The translations under genes and the position numbers were made by a program. From contig NZ_VCJS01000023.1 of NCBI RefSeq assembly GCF_005893125.1, forward strand, positions 37,400-101,399: a stretch of 64,000 bases of DNA, written 5' to 3'. Source of the stretch: Nonomuraea basaltis (GTDB taxonomy: Bacteria > Actinomycetota > Actinomycetes > Streptosporangiales > Streptosporangiaceae). The stretch's first letter is position 1, and each line of letters begins with the position of its first letter. Under the pieces are notes generated by a model that worked only from the letters and a program-made list of their open reading frames with translations, was not told the DNA's origin and searched no databases. Below, piece after piece: positions 36,429 to 45,695 of this stretch.

Positions 36429-38102
36429 ATGAGGCGAGTTTTGGTCACCGGGGCGACCGGCACGGTCGGCCAGTGGGTGGCGGCGCAACTGCGGGAGGCC
36501 GGGGCCGAGGTCACGGCCCTGAGCAGGAGTACGGGCGATCTGACCGACCCGGGGTCGCTGCCGCTCGACGGGGTGGACGCGGTGTTCCTGGTGTGGCCGT
36601 TCGGCACGGCGGAGGGGGCACGGGCGGTGGTCGAGGCCGTCGCCGGGCGGGCCCGGCGCGTGGTCTACCTCTCCTCCGCCGCGCTGCGCGATCACGAGCG
36701 CGAGGTGGAGCGGCTGATCGAGGGGTCGGGTCTGGAGTGGACGTTCCTGCGCCCGCACGCCTTCGCGGCCAACGCGCTGCGATGGGCCCGGCAGGTGCGA
36801 GCGGGAGCGGTAAGCGGCGCGTACGGCCTGGCCGCCATGCCGCCGGTGCACGAGCGGGACCTTGCGGCCGTGGCCGTACGGGCGTTGCTGGACGACGGGC
36901 ACCACGGCGCGATCTACGATCTGACCGGCCCGGAGTCGATCACCCAGGCCGGCCAGGTGCGGATCATCTCCGAGGCCACCGGGATCCCGGCCCGCTGGGA
37001 GGAGGTCCCGCCGGAGACCGCCCACGCCGGCCTGCTGGCCAGGGGCTGGCCTCCCGAGGTGGTGGACGGCGTCCTGCGGGCACAAGCCGCCCTGGTGGCC
37101 GACCCGGCGCCGGTCACCTCGACGGTCGAGGAGGTCACGAAGACCCCGGCGAGCACGTTCGGGAAGTGGGCGGCGGAGCACGCCGCCGACTTCCGCACGG
37201 TCCCCGGGGCGCCGCCCACGATGCGGGCGGCGCGCATCCACCGGTTCGGGGACGCCTCGGAGATCCGCCAGGACGAGGCCCCCACGCCCCGGCCCGGCTC
37301 TGGAGAGGTCCTGATCGAGGTGGCCGCCACGTCGTTCAACCCCTCGGAGGTCGGCCTGCGCTCCGGGATGCTTCCCGAGGTGTTCCAGGCGACCCTGCCG
37401 CACACGCTCGGCTGGGACGTCTCCGGCACGGTGGTCGAGACCGGCGCCGACGTCACGGGTCTCGCCCCGGGCGACCGGGTCTTCGGCCTGGTGAGCGGCG
37501 CGGCGGCCGAGTACGTCGTGGCGCCCGCGGCCATCCTGGCCAGGGCTCCGGAGAGCATCCCGCTCGCCGACGCCGCCGCCGTCCCCGTGGCCGGGCTCAC
37601 CGCCTGGCAGGCGGTCTTCGAGCACGCCCGCATCACCCCGGGGCAGCGCGTGCTGATCAACGGCGCGGGCGGCGGCGTCGGCCTGTTCGCCGTGCAGTTC
37701 GCCAAGCTCGCGGGGGCCACGGTGACGGCCACGGCGAGCCCGCGCAGCGCGGCCGCGGTGAAACGGCACGGCGCGGACGAGGTGATCGACTACACCGAGG
37801 CCCCGCTGCCCGGTGGCATGGACCTGCTGCTGAACCTGGTCCCGCTCCCCGAGGCCGCGGCCGGAGCCATGGCCGGGCTCGCCCCGGCGATCGTCACGAT
37901 CGCGACCCCGATCGAGGGCGGCACGCACTTCGTGGCCCGCAACGACCCCCAGCACCTGGCCGAGATCGCGGCCCTGATCGACGACGGCATGCTCATCGTC
38001 GACGTCGCGGAGTCGCACCCGCTGTCCGCGCTGGCCGAAATCCACCGCAGAGCGGAGTCAGGCGACACCCGCGGCAAGATCACGATTTATCCGTACGGCT
38101 AA
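36429..38102 (+). CDS. natural fusion of NmrA-like SDR and zinc-free MDR quinone oxidoreductase
   Basis: The 557-residue protein joins two NAD(P)H-dependent folds. Residues 1-260 are an atypical short-chain dehydrogenase (GATGTVGQ at 8-15, LSSAALRD, LRPHAF) of the NmrA/quinone-reductase-2 kind. From M265 a medium-chain quinone oxidoreductase follows (MRAARIHRFG, GWDVSGTVVETG, INGAGGGVGLFAVQFAKLAGA) without catalytic zinc ligands. No stop or frameshift separates them. The ATG at 36429 has an AAGGAG site; M265 (37221) could act as an internal start. It precedes an FMN reductase in one operon. Confidence 0.88.
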   Translation: MRRVLVTGATGTVGQWVAAQLREAGAEVTALSRSTGDLTDPGSLPLDGVDAVFLVWPFGTAEGARAVVEAVAGRARRVVYLSSAALRDHEREVERLIEGSGLEWTFLRPHAFAANALRWARQVRAGAVSGAYGLAAMPPVHERDLAAVAVRALLDDGHHGAIYDLTGPESITQAGQVRIISEATGIPARWEEVPPETAHAGLLARGWPPEVVDGVLRAQAALVADPAPVTSTVEEVTKTPASTFGKWAAEHAADFRTVPGAPPTMRAARIHRFGDASEIRQDEAPTPRPGSGEVLIEVAATSFNPSEVGLRSGMLPEVFQATLPHTLGWDVSGTVVETGADVTGLAPGDRVFGLVSGAAAEYVVAPAAILARAPESIPLADAAAVPVAGLTAWQAVFEHARITPGQRVLINGAGGGVGLFAVQFAKLAGATVTATASPRSAAAVKRHGADEVIDYTEAPLPGGMDLLLNLVPLPEAAAGAMAGLAPAIVTIATPIEGGTHFVARNDPQHLAEIAALIDDGMLIVDVAESHPLSALAEIHRRAESGDTRGKITIYPYG

Positions 38103-38111
38103 GGAGAAGAA

Positions 38112-38675
38112 ATGATCAGGATTGGCATCATCATCGGCAGCACTCGCCCGGGACGCAACGGCGAGAACGTCGCCCGCTGGGTCCACGACCTGGCGGCCAA
38201 GCGCGACGACGCCCACTTCGAGCTGATCGACCTGGCCGACTTCGCCCTTCCCCACCTCGACGAGCCCCTGCCCGCCGCCGCCGGCCAATACGCTCACCAC
38301 CACACCAAGGCGTGGGCGCAGCGCGTCGCCTCCTTCGACGGCTTCGTCTTCGTCACGCCGGAGTACAACCACTCCACCTCCGGAGCCCTGAAGAACGCGA
38401 TCGACTTCCTGTACGGCGAATGGCAGGACAAGGCCGCGGGCCTGGTCAGCTACGGCATCGACGGCGGAGTCCGGGCGGCCGAACACCTCAGACAGGTGCT
38501 CGGCCAGCTCAAGGTCGCCGACGTGCCCGCGCAGGTCACCCTGTCGCTGCGGCACGACTTCGAGGGCTTCACGGTCTTCCGGCCGGCCGAGCACCAGGAG
38601 GCCATGGTCGCCACCATGCTCGACCAGGTCGTCGCCTGGAGCGGCGCGCTGAAGCCGCTCAGGGCCGCGGCCTGA
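38112..38675 (+). CDS. NADPH-dependent FMN reductase family protein
   Basis: The 187-residue flavodoxin-like enzyme reduces FMN, quinones or azo compounds with NAD(P)H. The phosphate-binding loop IIGSTRPGRNGENVA (8-22) and the VFVTPEYNHSTSGALKNAIDFL motif are typical. It lies nine bases after the fusion oxidoreductase, with an AAGGAG site, so both belong to one inducible redox operon under the divergent AraC regulator. The last 17 bases overlap the end of the convergent acetoacetyl-CoA synthetase gene. Confidence 0.93.
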   Translation: MIRIGIIIGSTRPGRNGENVARWVHDLAAKRDDAHFELIDLADFALPHLDEPLPAAAGQYAHHHTKAWAQRVASFDGFVFVTPEYNHSTSGALKNAIDFLYGEWQDKAAGLVSYGIDGGVRAAEHLRQVLGQLKVADVPAQVTLSLRHDFEGFTVFRPAEHQEAMVATMLDQVVAWSGALKPLRAAA

Positions 38676-40632
38676 AGTGCTGCAGCACCTCGGGGTTGGC
38701 CATGGCGTCGAGGTTGGCCGCCTCCTCCACCGGGGTGCCGAGCAGGATCTTGCGGACCGGCACCTCCAGCTTCTTGCCGGACAGGGTGCGGGGGATGCCG
38801 GGCACGACGCGGATCTCGTTGGGCACGTGACGCGGTGACAGCTCCGTCCGCAGCGCGTCGCACAGGGCGCGTTCGAGCGACTCCGTGTACGTGACGCCCT
38901 CGGCGAGCGTCACGTACAGCAGCAGCCGCCCCTCCTGGCCGAGCTGCCCCGTGTCGATCACCAGACTGTCGGCGATCTCCTCGAACCGCTCGACCACCCG
39001 GTAGAACTCGCTCGTGCCCATCCGGACGCCGCCCCGGTTGAGGGTCGAGTCGGAGCGGCCGTAGATCACGCAGCTGCCGTCCTCGTTGATCTTGATCCAG
39101 TCGCCGTGCCGCCACACGCCGGGATAGACATCGAAGTAGCTCTCGGCGTACCGCTCGCCGGAGGGGTCGTTCCAGAACATCACCGGCATCGACGGCATCG
39201 GCTGCGTCAGCACCAGCTCGCCCACCTCGCCGACGACGCTCTTGCCCGCCGGGTCGAACGACTCCACCTTCGCCCCCAGCGACCGGCACGGGATGATCCC
39301 CGCCCTGATCGGATGGAGCATGGTGGCCCCGACGAACCCCGTGCACACGTCGGTGCCGCCGGAGAACGACCCGATCGGGACCCCGGGCAGCTCGGCGGCC
39401 ACCCACGCGAACCCCTCGGGCGGCAGCGGCGATCCGGTCGAGCCCACGCCGCGCAGCCGCTCCAGCCCGGACAGCCGGACCCCGGCCTTCAGCGAGGCCA
39501 TGATGTACGGCGCCCCGACCCCGAAGTACGTCACCCCCTCCGAGGCGGCGATCCGCCACAGCGCGGCCGGCGACGGATGAGTGGCCGAGCCGTCGTACAT
39601 CACCGGCGTGGCACCCACCAGCAGCGCGCCGACGAGGTAGTTCCACATCATCCAGCCCGTGGTGGTGTACCAGAAGAACACGTCGCCTTCGCCCAGGTCC
39701 TGGTGGAAGGAGAGCGACTTGAGATGCTCCAGCACGACGCCGCCGTGGCCGTGCACGATCGGCTTGGGCAGCCCGGTGGTGCCGCTGGAGTAGACGATCC
39801 ACAGCGGATGGTCGAACGGCACCCGCTCGAACTCCAGCGGCCCCTCCTCGGCCCGCAGCCCCTCCCAGCCGATCACCTCGCCGTGCGGCATCTCCTCGGT
39901 GTGCGCGGGGGTGGGCTCGGCCTGCTGCGGCGGGCGGCCCTCCTCGGCCGCCGCAAGATACGGGATCCACACGGTCGCGCGCAGCGAGGGCAGCTCGGCG
40001 GCGATCTCGTTGACCGCGGCCGAGCGGTCGTAGCTCTTGCCGTTGTAGTGATAGCCGTCGACCGCGATGAGCACCTTGGGCTCGATCTGCCTGAACCGGT
40101 CGACGATGCTCGGCACCCCGAAGTCGGGCGAGCCGGCCGACCAGATCGCGCCCAGTGAGGCGGTGGCCAGGAAGGCGATCAGGGCCTGCGGGATGTTCGG
40201 CAGGTAACCGGCCACCCGGTCGCCCTGTCGCACGCCCAGCCGGAGCAGCCCGGCCCGCACGCGGGCGACCTCCTCGCGCAGCTCGGCGCGGGTCAGCTCC
40301 TGGCGGGCGCCGTCCTCGGAGACGAACACGACAGCGGTGCCCTCGGCGCGCGAGCTCCGGCGCAGCGCGTTCTCGGCGTAGTTGAGCGTGCTCCCCGCGA
40401 ACCAGCGGGCCCCGGGCATCGTCCCGGACAGCGCGGGTCCGTGGCCGCGCTCCCCGATCACGTCGAAGTAGTCCCAGATCGACGACCAGAACGCCGCGGG
40501 GTCGTCGACGGACCACCGCCACGCCTCCTCATAGCCGCCGGACCGCCCCAGCCACTCCAGGTAGCGGGTCAGCATGGCCGACACGACGACCTCTTCGCTC
40601 GGCTCCCAGAGCAGCTCTCCCTCAGCAACCAT
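38659..40632 (-). CDS. aacS: acetoacetyl-CoA synthetase
   Basis: This enzyme activates acetoacetate to acetoacetyl-CoA with ATP, saving ketone bodies for lipid or polyketide synthesis. The protein has about 657 residues, with the start region ELLWEP, a DYF-x15-GTMPGARWFAGSTLNYAEN segment typical of the family, the AMP loop VYSSGTTGLPKPIVHG, and the adenylation motif YGRSDSTLNRGGVRMG with the late GKKLEVPVRK lysine. An ATG at 40641 is also possible, but 40632 has the better AGGATGGGG site. It converges with the FMN reductase gene. Confidence 0.93.
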   Translation of the reverse strand: MVAEGELLWEPSEEVVVSAMLTRYLEWLGRSGGYEEAWRWSVDDPAAFWSSIWDYFDVIGERGHGPALSGTMPGARWFAGSTLNYAENALRRSSRAEGTAVVFVSEDGARQELTRAELREEVARVRAGLLRLGVRQGDRVAGYLPNIPQALIAFLATASLGAIWSAGSPDFGVPSIVDRFRQIEPKVLIAVDGYHYNGKSYDRSAAVNEIAAELPSLRATVWIPYLAAAEEGRPPQQAEPTPAHTEEMPHGEVIGWEGLRAEEGPLEFERVPFDHPLWIVYSSGTTGLPKPIVHGHGGVVLEHLKSLSFHQDLGEGDVFFWYTTTGWMMWNYLVGALLVGATPVMYDGSATHPSPAALWRIAASEGVTYFGVGAPYIMASLKAGVRLSGLERLRGVGSTGSPLPPEGFAWVAAELPGVPIGSFSGGTDVCTGFVGATMLHPIRAGIIPCRSLGAKVESFDPAGKSVVGEVGELVLTQPMPSMPVMFWNDPSGERYAESYFDVYPGVWRHGDWIKINEDGSCVIYGRSDSTLNRGGVRMGTSEFYRVVERFEEIADSLVIDTGQLGQEGRLLLYVTLAEGVTYTESLERALCDALRTELSPRHVPNEIRVVPGIPRTLSGKKLEVPVRKILLGTPVEEAANLDAMANPEVLQHFRPRP

Positions 40633-40691
40633 GTGCCCCATCCTGTCGCCCGATCAATGGAGAGTCATACCTGTACCCTCCACACACCTTG

Positions 40692-41570
40692 CTATCTCCT
40701 TAGGTGGTCCACCGCCATACGCGCGGCCGTGCCGATGACCGCGTCGGCGCGCGGCTGGTTGAGCGCGGTGCTGAAGGAGCGGGTGAAGACGGCCACCGCG
40801 TAGCGCCTCCCGTCGGGATATTCGACGACGCCCGACTCGGTGCGCAGCGTCGGCAGCGTGCCGGTCTTGCCGCTGACCGCGACGTCGTCGTACGGGAAGC
40901 CGGAGGCCAGCCGGTGCGGCCACACCTGCATGTTGAGCACGGCGCGCATCCAGGCGCACGACGCGCGGGAGGCCGCCTCGTCCCGCCAGATCAGCCCGAA
41001 CAGCCGGGCCATCTCGCGCGGGGTGCTGCGGTTCGCCCGCGCCGGGTCGAGCGAGCTCAGCCGGGCGATGTCGTCGGGATCCAGGTACGGCCACCCGTGC
41101 CCGGTGTCCGTGCGCATGCTGTCGTTGAGCTCCCGGCAGCTCTGCGTCACCCGCGTCGAGTCCAGCCCGTACTTGGCCAGCATGGCGTTGACCGCGTCGA
41201 TCCCCACCCGGCCGAGCAGCATGTCGGCCGAGCTGTTGTCGCTCACCGCGATCATCAGGTAAGCCAGGTCGCGCAGCGAGATCGTCACGTCGTCGAGCAT
41301 CGCGGAGATCCCCGTCGGCCCCGTCACCCGGTCTCCGGCCGTCACGGTCACCCGGCTCGTGGGGTCGAGCAGCCCGGCGTCGGCCTGCCGGCAGAACTCC
41401 ACCAGCAGCGGCACCTTGAACATCGACGCCGTGGGCAGCGGCTCGTCGGCCCCGTGCCCGACCTCGCGCCCCGAGTCGATGTCGGCGGCGTACAGCCAGC
41501 CGGTGACGCCCGCCACCCGGAACAGGGTCTCGAAGTCGGGCCCGCTGTGCCTGATTGTTCGCTCGCTCAT
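40692..41570 (-). CDS. class A beta-lactamase-like serine hydrolase
   Basis: The 292-residue protein has the penicillin-recognising fold: S49-x-x-K52 (ASMFK), S110-D-N112, and K235-T-G. By spacing the ELN at 147-149 aligns with residues 168-170 of class A enzymes, which places a cysteine (C145) where the deacylating Glu166 normally lies. No signal peptide is visible, so it may be cytoplasmic or exported another way. It overlaps the LysR gene by four bases (ATGA). It could be a lactamase, an esterase or a non-hydrolysing binding protein. Confidence 0.85.
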   Translation of the reverse strand: MSERTIRHSGPDFETLFRVAGVTGWLYAADIDSGREVGHGADEPLPTASMFKVPLLVEFCRQADAGLLDPTSRVTVTAGDRVTGPTGISAMLDDVTISLRDLAYLMIAVSDNSSADMLLGRVGIDAVNAMLAKYGLDSTRVTQSCRELNDSMRTDTGHGWPYLDPDDIARLSSLDPARANRSTPREMARLFGLIWRDEAASRASCAWMRAVLNMQVWPHRLASGFPYDDVAVSGKTGTLPTLRTESGVVEYPDGRRYAVAVFTRSFSTALNQPRADAVIGTAARMAVDHLRR

Positions 41571-42484
41571 GCCAGCATCCCCGGCCTGCGGCTGATCCGC
41601 CGCGCGGGCACGGCGCCTTCGTCCGTCATCCCGGCGCTCTCCTTCAGCGTCCGTACGGCCACAGCCGAGAAATCGGTGACCGCGGCCGTCGCCACACGCC
41701 AGGCCGTGGAGACCCGGCACGCGATCGGCGAGCCTAGCAGCGGCCGCCAGGCCAGCCCGGGAAGCTCCATCTTGGGCCCGAACGCCACCGCCGCGCCCGC
41801 CAGCACCAGCCCGAGCCCGGCGCCCTGGTGCACCTGCGCGGGGACGTACCCGTGGCGGCGGCACTCCGACAGCATCTCGGCACGCATGCCCGGCTCGCCC
41901 TCCTTGGGAGGCATCAGCAGCTCCCGCCCCGCCAGGTCGGACAGATGCACCTCGCCGACGCCGGCCAGCGGGTCGCCGGCGGCCAGCAGCACGCCCTGGA
42001 CCTGGACGAGGGCCTCGCCGAACTGCAGGCCGGGAGCTGAGACGGGATGGCGTACGAGGCCCACGTCGATCGCGCCCTCGGCCAGCGCGGTCACCTGGTC
42101 GGCGGTCCAGATCTCGGCCGGCGCGAGGCGTATCTCGGGATGGGTCTCGCGGAAGCCCGCGACCAGAGCGGCGATCACGGCGGCGGCCAGGTCGGGCGGG
42201 ACGCCGACCTTGAGCACCGTGCCCTCGCCGTGCCTGGCCAGCTCGTGCAGCCGATCCACCCTGGCCACGATCTCGCGGGCCTCGCCCAGCAGCAGCCGGC
42301 CCGGCTCGGTGAGGCGCACCTGGCGGGCGGAGCGGTCGAACAGCCGCGTGCCGAGCTCCTCCTCCAGGCGCTTGATGCGCTGGCTGAGCGGCGGCTGCGC
42401 CATGCCGAGCCGGATCGCGGCGTTGCCGAAGTGCAGCTCCTCCGCCACCACGATGAAGTAGCGAAGATGGCGGACCAGGTCCAT
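41567..42484 (-). CDS. LysR-family transcriptional regulator
   Basis: The 305-residue protein has a LysR winged helix (1-60, with NAAIRLGMAQPPLSQRIKRLEEELGTRLFDR) and an effector-binding domain (about 88-290). It is co-transcribed with the beta-lactamase-like gene and diverges from the penicillin-binding protein gene. The 87-base gap is AT-rich and contains a palindrome suited to LysR binding. An AmpR-like role, sensing cell-wall fragments, is an attractive inference but unproved. Confidence 0.93.
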   Translation of the reverse strand: MDLVRHLRYFIVVAEELHFGNAAIRLGMAQPPLSQRIKRLEEELGTRLFDRSARQVRLTEPGRLLLGEAREIVARVDRLHELARHGEGTVLKVGVPPDLAAAVIAALVAGFRETHPEIRLAPAEIWTADQVTALAEGAIDVGLVRHPVSAPGLQFGEALVQVQGVLLAAGDPLAGVGEVHLSDLAGRELLMPPKEGEPGMRAEMLSECRRHGYVPAQVHQGAGLGLVLAGAAVAFGPKMELPGLAWRPLLGSPIACRVSTAWRVATAAVTDFSAVAVRTLKESAGMTDEGAVPARRISRRPGMLA

Positions 42485-42500
42485 GACCAGCCACTATATC

Positions 42501-42514
42501 CAGATTTATATCTG
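42501..42514. promoter_or_regulatory. palindrome between LysR and penicillin-binding protein genes
   Basis: CAGAT and ATCTG arms surround TTAT. The site lies 17 bases from the lysR start and 58 bases from the pbp start, in AT-rich DNA typical of LysR-controlled divergent promoters. Confidence 0.45.
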
Positions 42515-42571
42515 TGAAACAGTCATATCAATATTGGACACCTTTGCCATGTCTCTGGTGTCCTCTGCGTC

Positions 42572-44182
42572 ATGGCACCACAAACGGGGACAAACTATGC
42601 CCACCTCCGGCCTGAGCAGCCGCCACGGCGACGGCGGCGCAGATGGCCGTGGATCGCGGCGGGGATCCTGGTCCCGGTCGTCGCGGCGGGCGGGGTCGTC
42701 TGGGCGACGCGCATGACCGGCTCGCCGGAGGAGACCGCCGACACCTATCTGGCGGCGTGGGCGGTGCGGGACTACGCCGCCATGCGGGCGCTGGTCGCCG
42801 ACCCGCCCGCCGACTTCGAGGCCCGCCATGAGCGCTTTCGCACCGATCTCAAGGTCGCGGAGGCGGCCTTCCGCCGGCACGCGCCGACGGGGGTCTTCGC
42901 CGCCTCGGCCGAGGACATGGGCGGCGTCGTGTCGTTCCGGGCGAGGCTGATCGGGGAGCTGGACTGGGACTACGGCGGGGAGCTCAAGTTCGTCGAACGC
43001 GACGGCACCTGGAAGGTCGCCTGGACCCCTGCCGCCCTCCACCCCCTGCTCAAGCAGGGCCGCTCGCTGCGGGTGGTCGCGGAGCAGGGCGACCCGCTGC
43101 GGGTCCTGGCCGCCGACGGCACCTCGGTCAACACCCCGGACGCGCCCGGCTCGGTGCAGCAGCTCGTCGAGGGCCTCAAGGAAACCTACCCCGACCGCTT
43201 CAAGGCCCCGAACCGCGCCAGGATCGACCTCTACCAGGGGGACGAGGTCGTCCAGACCGTCGTCGAGGCGGGCGGGAACCGGCCACTCCAGACCACGATC
43301 GACCTGGCGGTCCACCGCGCCGCCGCCAAGGCGCTCGAAGGGGTGCGCAAGCCGGCCTCGCTGGTGGCGCTGCGGGCCTCGACCGGGGAGATCCTGGCGG
43401 TGGTCAACAAGCCGGGCGGGTTCAACCGGGCGTTGCTCGGCAAGTACCCGCCGGGATCGACGTTCAAGGTCGTTACGGCCTCCGCGCTGGTCGCGGGCGG
43501 GGTGGAGCCGGGGGAGCAGGTGACGTGCCCGGCCGAGAAGAACATCGGCGGCTTCCCGTTCCACAACGCCGGCTTCAAGGACTATGGGACGCTGTCGTTC
43601 CAGGAGGCGTTCGCGCACTCGTGCAACACCACATTCGGGGAGATGAGCGTGGCCTCGCTGAACGGCGGGCGGCTGGCCGAGGTCGCCAGGAGCTTCGGCT
43701 TCGGCATCCCGATCATGCCGGGCGTGCCCGCCGTACGCGCCGAGTTCCCCGACCCCAAGGACGACACCGACCTGGCCTCCGCCTCCATCGGCCAGGGCCG
43801 GGTGCTGGCGAGCCCGCTCAACATGGCGTCGGTGGCCGCCGCCATCGCCTCCGGCGCCTGGATCCACCCGCGCCTCGTCACCGAGGAGCTCACCGGCCAG
43901 ACCGGCAGCCCGCGCCCGCTGGAGGCCGGAGTGGTGACCGCCCTCCGCAAGCTCATGCCCGCCGTCGTCACGGACGGCACCGCCCACGCCGTACGCTTCC
44001 CGCCGGGCACGGCAGGCAAGACCGGCACGGCGGAGTACGGCTCGGGCACGGAACCGCCCGCCCACTCATGGTTCATCGGCTACCAGGGAGACCTGGCCTT
44101 CGCGGTGATCGTCGAGGACGGCGGCGCGGGCTCCGCGGTGGCCGCCCCGATCGCGGCCCGCTTCCTCAGCGCCACACCCTGA
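42572..44182 (+). CDS. penicillin-binding transpeptidase with NTF2-like N-terminal domain
   Basis: The 536-residue protein has a basic N-terminus, one membrane anchor (about 27-46), an NTF2-like (MecA_N) domain (about 52-165) and a D,D-transpeptidase domain with S296-x-x-K299 (PGSTFKVV), SCN, and KTG in AGKTGTAEYG. The middle dimerisation domain of larger class B enzymes is short or missing. It should crosslink peptidoglycan outside the membrane and bind beta-lactams. It is divergent from the lysR/beta-lactamase-like pair. Confidence 0.92.
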   Translation: MAPQTGTNYAHLRPEQPPRRRRRRWPWIAAGILVPVVAAGGVVWATRMTGSPEETADTYLAAWAVRDYAAMRALVADPPADFEARHERFRTDLKVAEAAFRRHAPTGVFAASAEDMGGVVSFRARLIGELDWDYGGELKFVERDGTWKVAWTPAALHPLLKQGRSLRVVAEQGDPLRVLAADGTSVNTPDAPGSVQQLVEGLKETYPDRFKAPNRARIDLYQGDEVVQTVVEAGGNRPLQTTIDLAVHRAAAKALEGVRKPASLVALRASTGEILAVVNKPGGFNRALLGKYPPGSTFKVVTASALVAGGVEPGEQVTCPAEKNIGGFPFHNAGFKDYGTLSFQEAFAHSCNTTFGEMSVASLNGGRLAEVARSFGFGIPIMPGVPAVRAEFPDPKDDTDLASASIGQGRVLASPLNMASVAAAIASGAWIHPRLVTEELTGQTGSPRPLEAGVVTALRKLMPAVVTDGTAHAVRFPPGTAGKTGTAEYGSGTEPPAHSWFIGYQGDLAFAVIVEDGGAGSAVAAPIAARFLSATP

Positions 44183-44208
44183 TCCCCCCGACCCACCTCC
44201 CACCACTG

Positions 44209-44955
44209 TCAGCTCGCCTTGCGGCCGGCCGGGGCGGTCAGGTCGGCGACCGCGGTCACCACCTCTGAGGCGTTGGAGAGGTCGGGCAGCACCAGGTCGG
44301 CGCCCGCCTGGCGGAGTTCGCCCGCCATCGACCGCCCAGAGGCGACGGCGATCACCGCGGCCCCGCCGATCTTGGCGGCCTGCACGTCCCGCGTCGAGTC
44401 CCCGATCACCACGGTGTTGGCCGCCGTGAAGGGCGTCCCGAGGCGCTGCTTGGCCCGTCCCTGGGCGACCTGGAGCAGCGTCGCCTTGGGGTAGACCTCC
44501 TCGCCGTAGCCGCCGAGCTCGAAGTCGATGTACTTGTCCAGCCCGAACGCCTTGAGCTTGAGCACCGCGTTGCTCTTGATCGTGCCGGTCAGCACCGTCT
44601 GCACCACGCCGTCGAGCCTGGACACCGACTTCAGCGCGGCCCTGGCCCCCGGCATCATCCGCCCCTCCTTGGCCAGCCGCCCGCTCCGGTCGGCGAAGGC
44701 CACGGCGAGCGCCGACAGGAACGTGGGCAGGTGATCGTCCTCGGCCTGGATGCCGTTGACGGCGAGCGTCTCGAAGACGATCTCGGAGTCCGGCCGGCCC
44801 ATCGGCGGGACGAGCTTGACCAGCGGACGCCCCGTCACGACGCGGAACGCCTCGGCGTAGGCGTCTCGGGCCACGATGGCGACGTCGACCAGGGTCAGGT
44901 CGATGTTCCAGAGCACAAGGCGGTTGATGGCAGCCTCCTGAGGGGGACACTGCAA
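44209..44955 (-). CDS. HAD-superfamily hydrolase-like protein with altered nucleophile
   Basis: The 248-residue protein has the HAD fold, with motif II TVLTGTIKSN, the conserved lysine in YPKATLL and motif III VVIGDSTRDVQAA. In motif I the nucleophilic aspartate is Asn (N17-I-D19-L-T instead of DxDxT), so phosphatase activity may be lost or depend on deamidation. The ATG gives MQCPPQEAAI; an AGGAGG site lies inside this leader, so the true start may be a little later. It converges with the transpeptidase gene. Confidence 0.8.
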   Translation of the reverse strand: MQCPPQEAAINRLVLWNIDLTLVDVAIVARDAYAEAFRVVTGRPLVKLVPPMGRPDSEIVFETLAVNGIQAEDDHLPTFLSALAVAFADRSGRLAKEGRMMPGARAALKSVSRLDGVVQTVLTGTIKSNAVLKLKAFGLDKYIDFELGGYGEEVYPKATLLQVAQGRAKQRLGTPFTAANTVVIGDSTRDVQAAKIGGAAVIAVASGRSMAGELRQAGADLVLPDLSNASEVVTAVADLTAPAGRKAS

Positions 44956-45025
44956 GAGTACGGGCGGCGCCCAGCTCTGAGCTGCAGTCTGAGCGATTTA
45001 AGCATGCCCGGACCCGTTCGCGACG

Positions 45026-45652
45026 CTATGCGTGGTCGAGGGCGTCGGCCAGGGTGTCGACCACCGGCAGCCCGGTGCTCTCCAACTCGGCCCTCGTGGT
45101 CATCCCGCCGGTGTAGAGCACGGCCCGGGCTCCCACGTGCTTGGCCGCGAGCCCGTCGTCCACGCTGTCGCCGATGACCAGAACCTCGCCGGGGTCCACG
45201 CTGAGGGCCTGGATGTGCTCGGTCATGTGCGCGGCCTTTTCGCCGCCCGTGGTGCCGCGCAGCCCGTCGACCCTGGTGAAGTGCCCGCTGATGCCGAACG
45301 AGCCGACCTTGGGCACCAGGTGCGCGTGCGGCGCCATCGAGCAGAGCGACTGCGTGCCGGTCCAGCCGGCGAGCACGAGCTCGGCGTCGGCGGCCAGCCC
45401 GCAGGCGTCGCTCAGCCGGAAGTAGTGCTCGTGGAACCCCTCGTCCAGTAACTCCCACTCGCCCTCGGCCAGGGGACGGCCGAGCATGCGCTCGTAGGCG
45501 ACCCAGATGGGCCGGGTGTAGACCGCGCGGAAACCGTCGGCGGTCATCTTGGGCAGCGCGTAGGGCTTGAAGACCTCGTTGGTGGCTCCGACCACGGCAT
45601 CGATGTCGTGGAAGAGCGTGCCGTTCCAATCCCAGATAATGTGCTTCGTCAT
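45026..45652 (-). CDS. HAD-superfamily hydrolase (DWNGT type)
   Basis: The 208-residue protein resembles phosphoglycolate-phosphatase-like HAD enzymes. Motif I is D8-W-N10-G-T-L: the nucleophile is kept but the second, acid/base aspartate is Asn. The lysine lies in GGEKAAHM, and motif III is VLVIGDSVDDGLAA. It is read leftward, 70 bases upstream of the other HAD gene. The substrate is unknown. Confidence 0.85.
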   Translation of the reverse strand: MTKHIIWDWNGTLFHDIDAVVGATNEVFKPYALPKMTADGFRAVYTRPIWVAYERMLGRPLAEGEWELLDEGFHEHYFRLSDACGLAADAELVLAGWTGTQSLCSMAPHAHLVPKVGSFGISGHFTRVDGLRGTTGGEKAAHMTEHIQALSVDPGEVLVIGDSVDDGLAAKHVGARAVLYTGGMTTRAELESTGLPVVDTLADALDHA

Positions 45653-45695
45653 GTCACCCCTAGCTTAATGGGCAGGCGTGACATTCCTGTGAACG

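Noticed and set aside
40692..42494. A 600-codon frame suggesting a fusion of LysR-region sequence with the beta-lactamase-like protein
   Set aside because: The upstream part is the out-of-frame reading of the LysR gene, which has a clear frame of its own and an ATGA junction at 41567-41570.
44884..44955. Possible non-standard ATC start for the first HAD gene five bases after AGGAGG
   Set aside because: The spacing is attractive, but ATC starts are very rare; the upstream ATG in frame is sufficient. Kept only as a doubt about the exact start.
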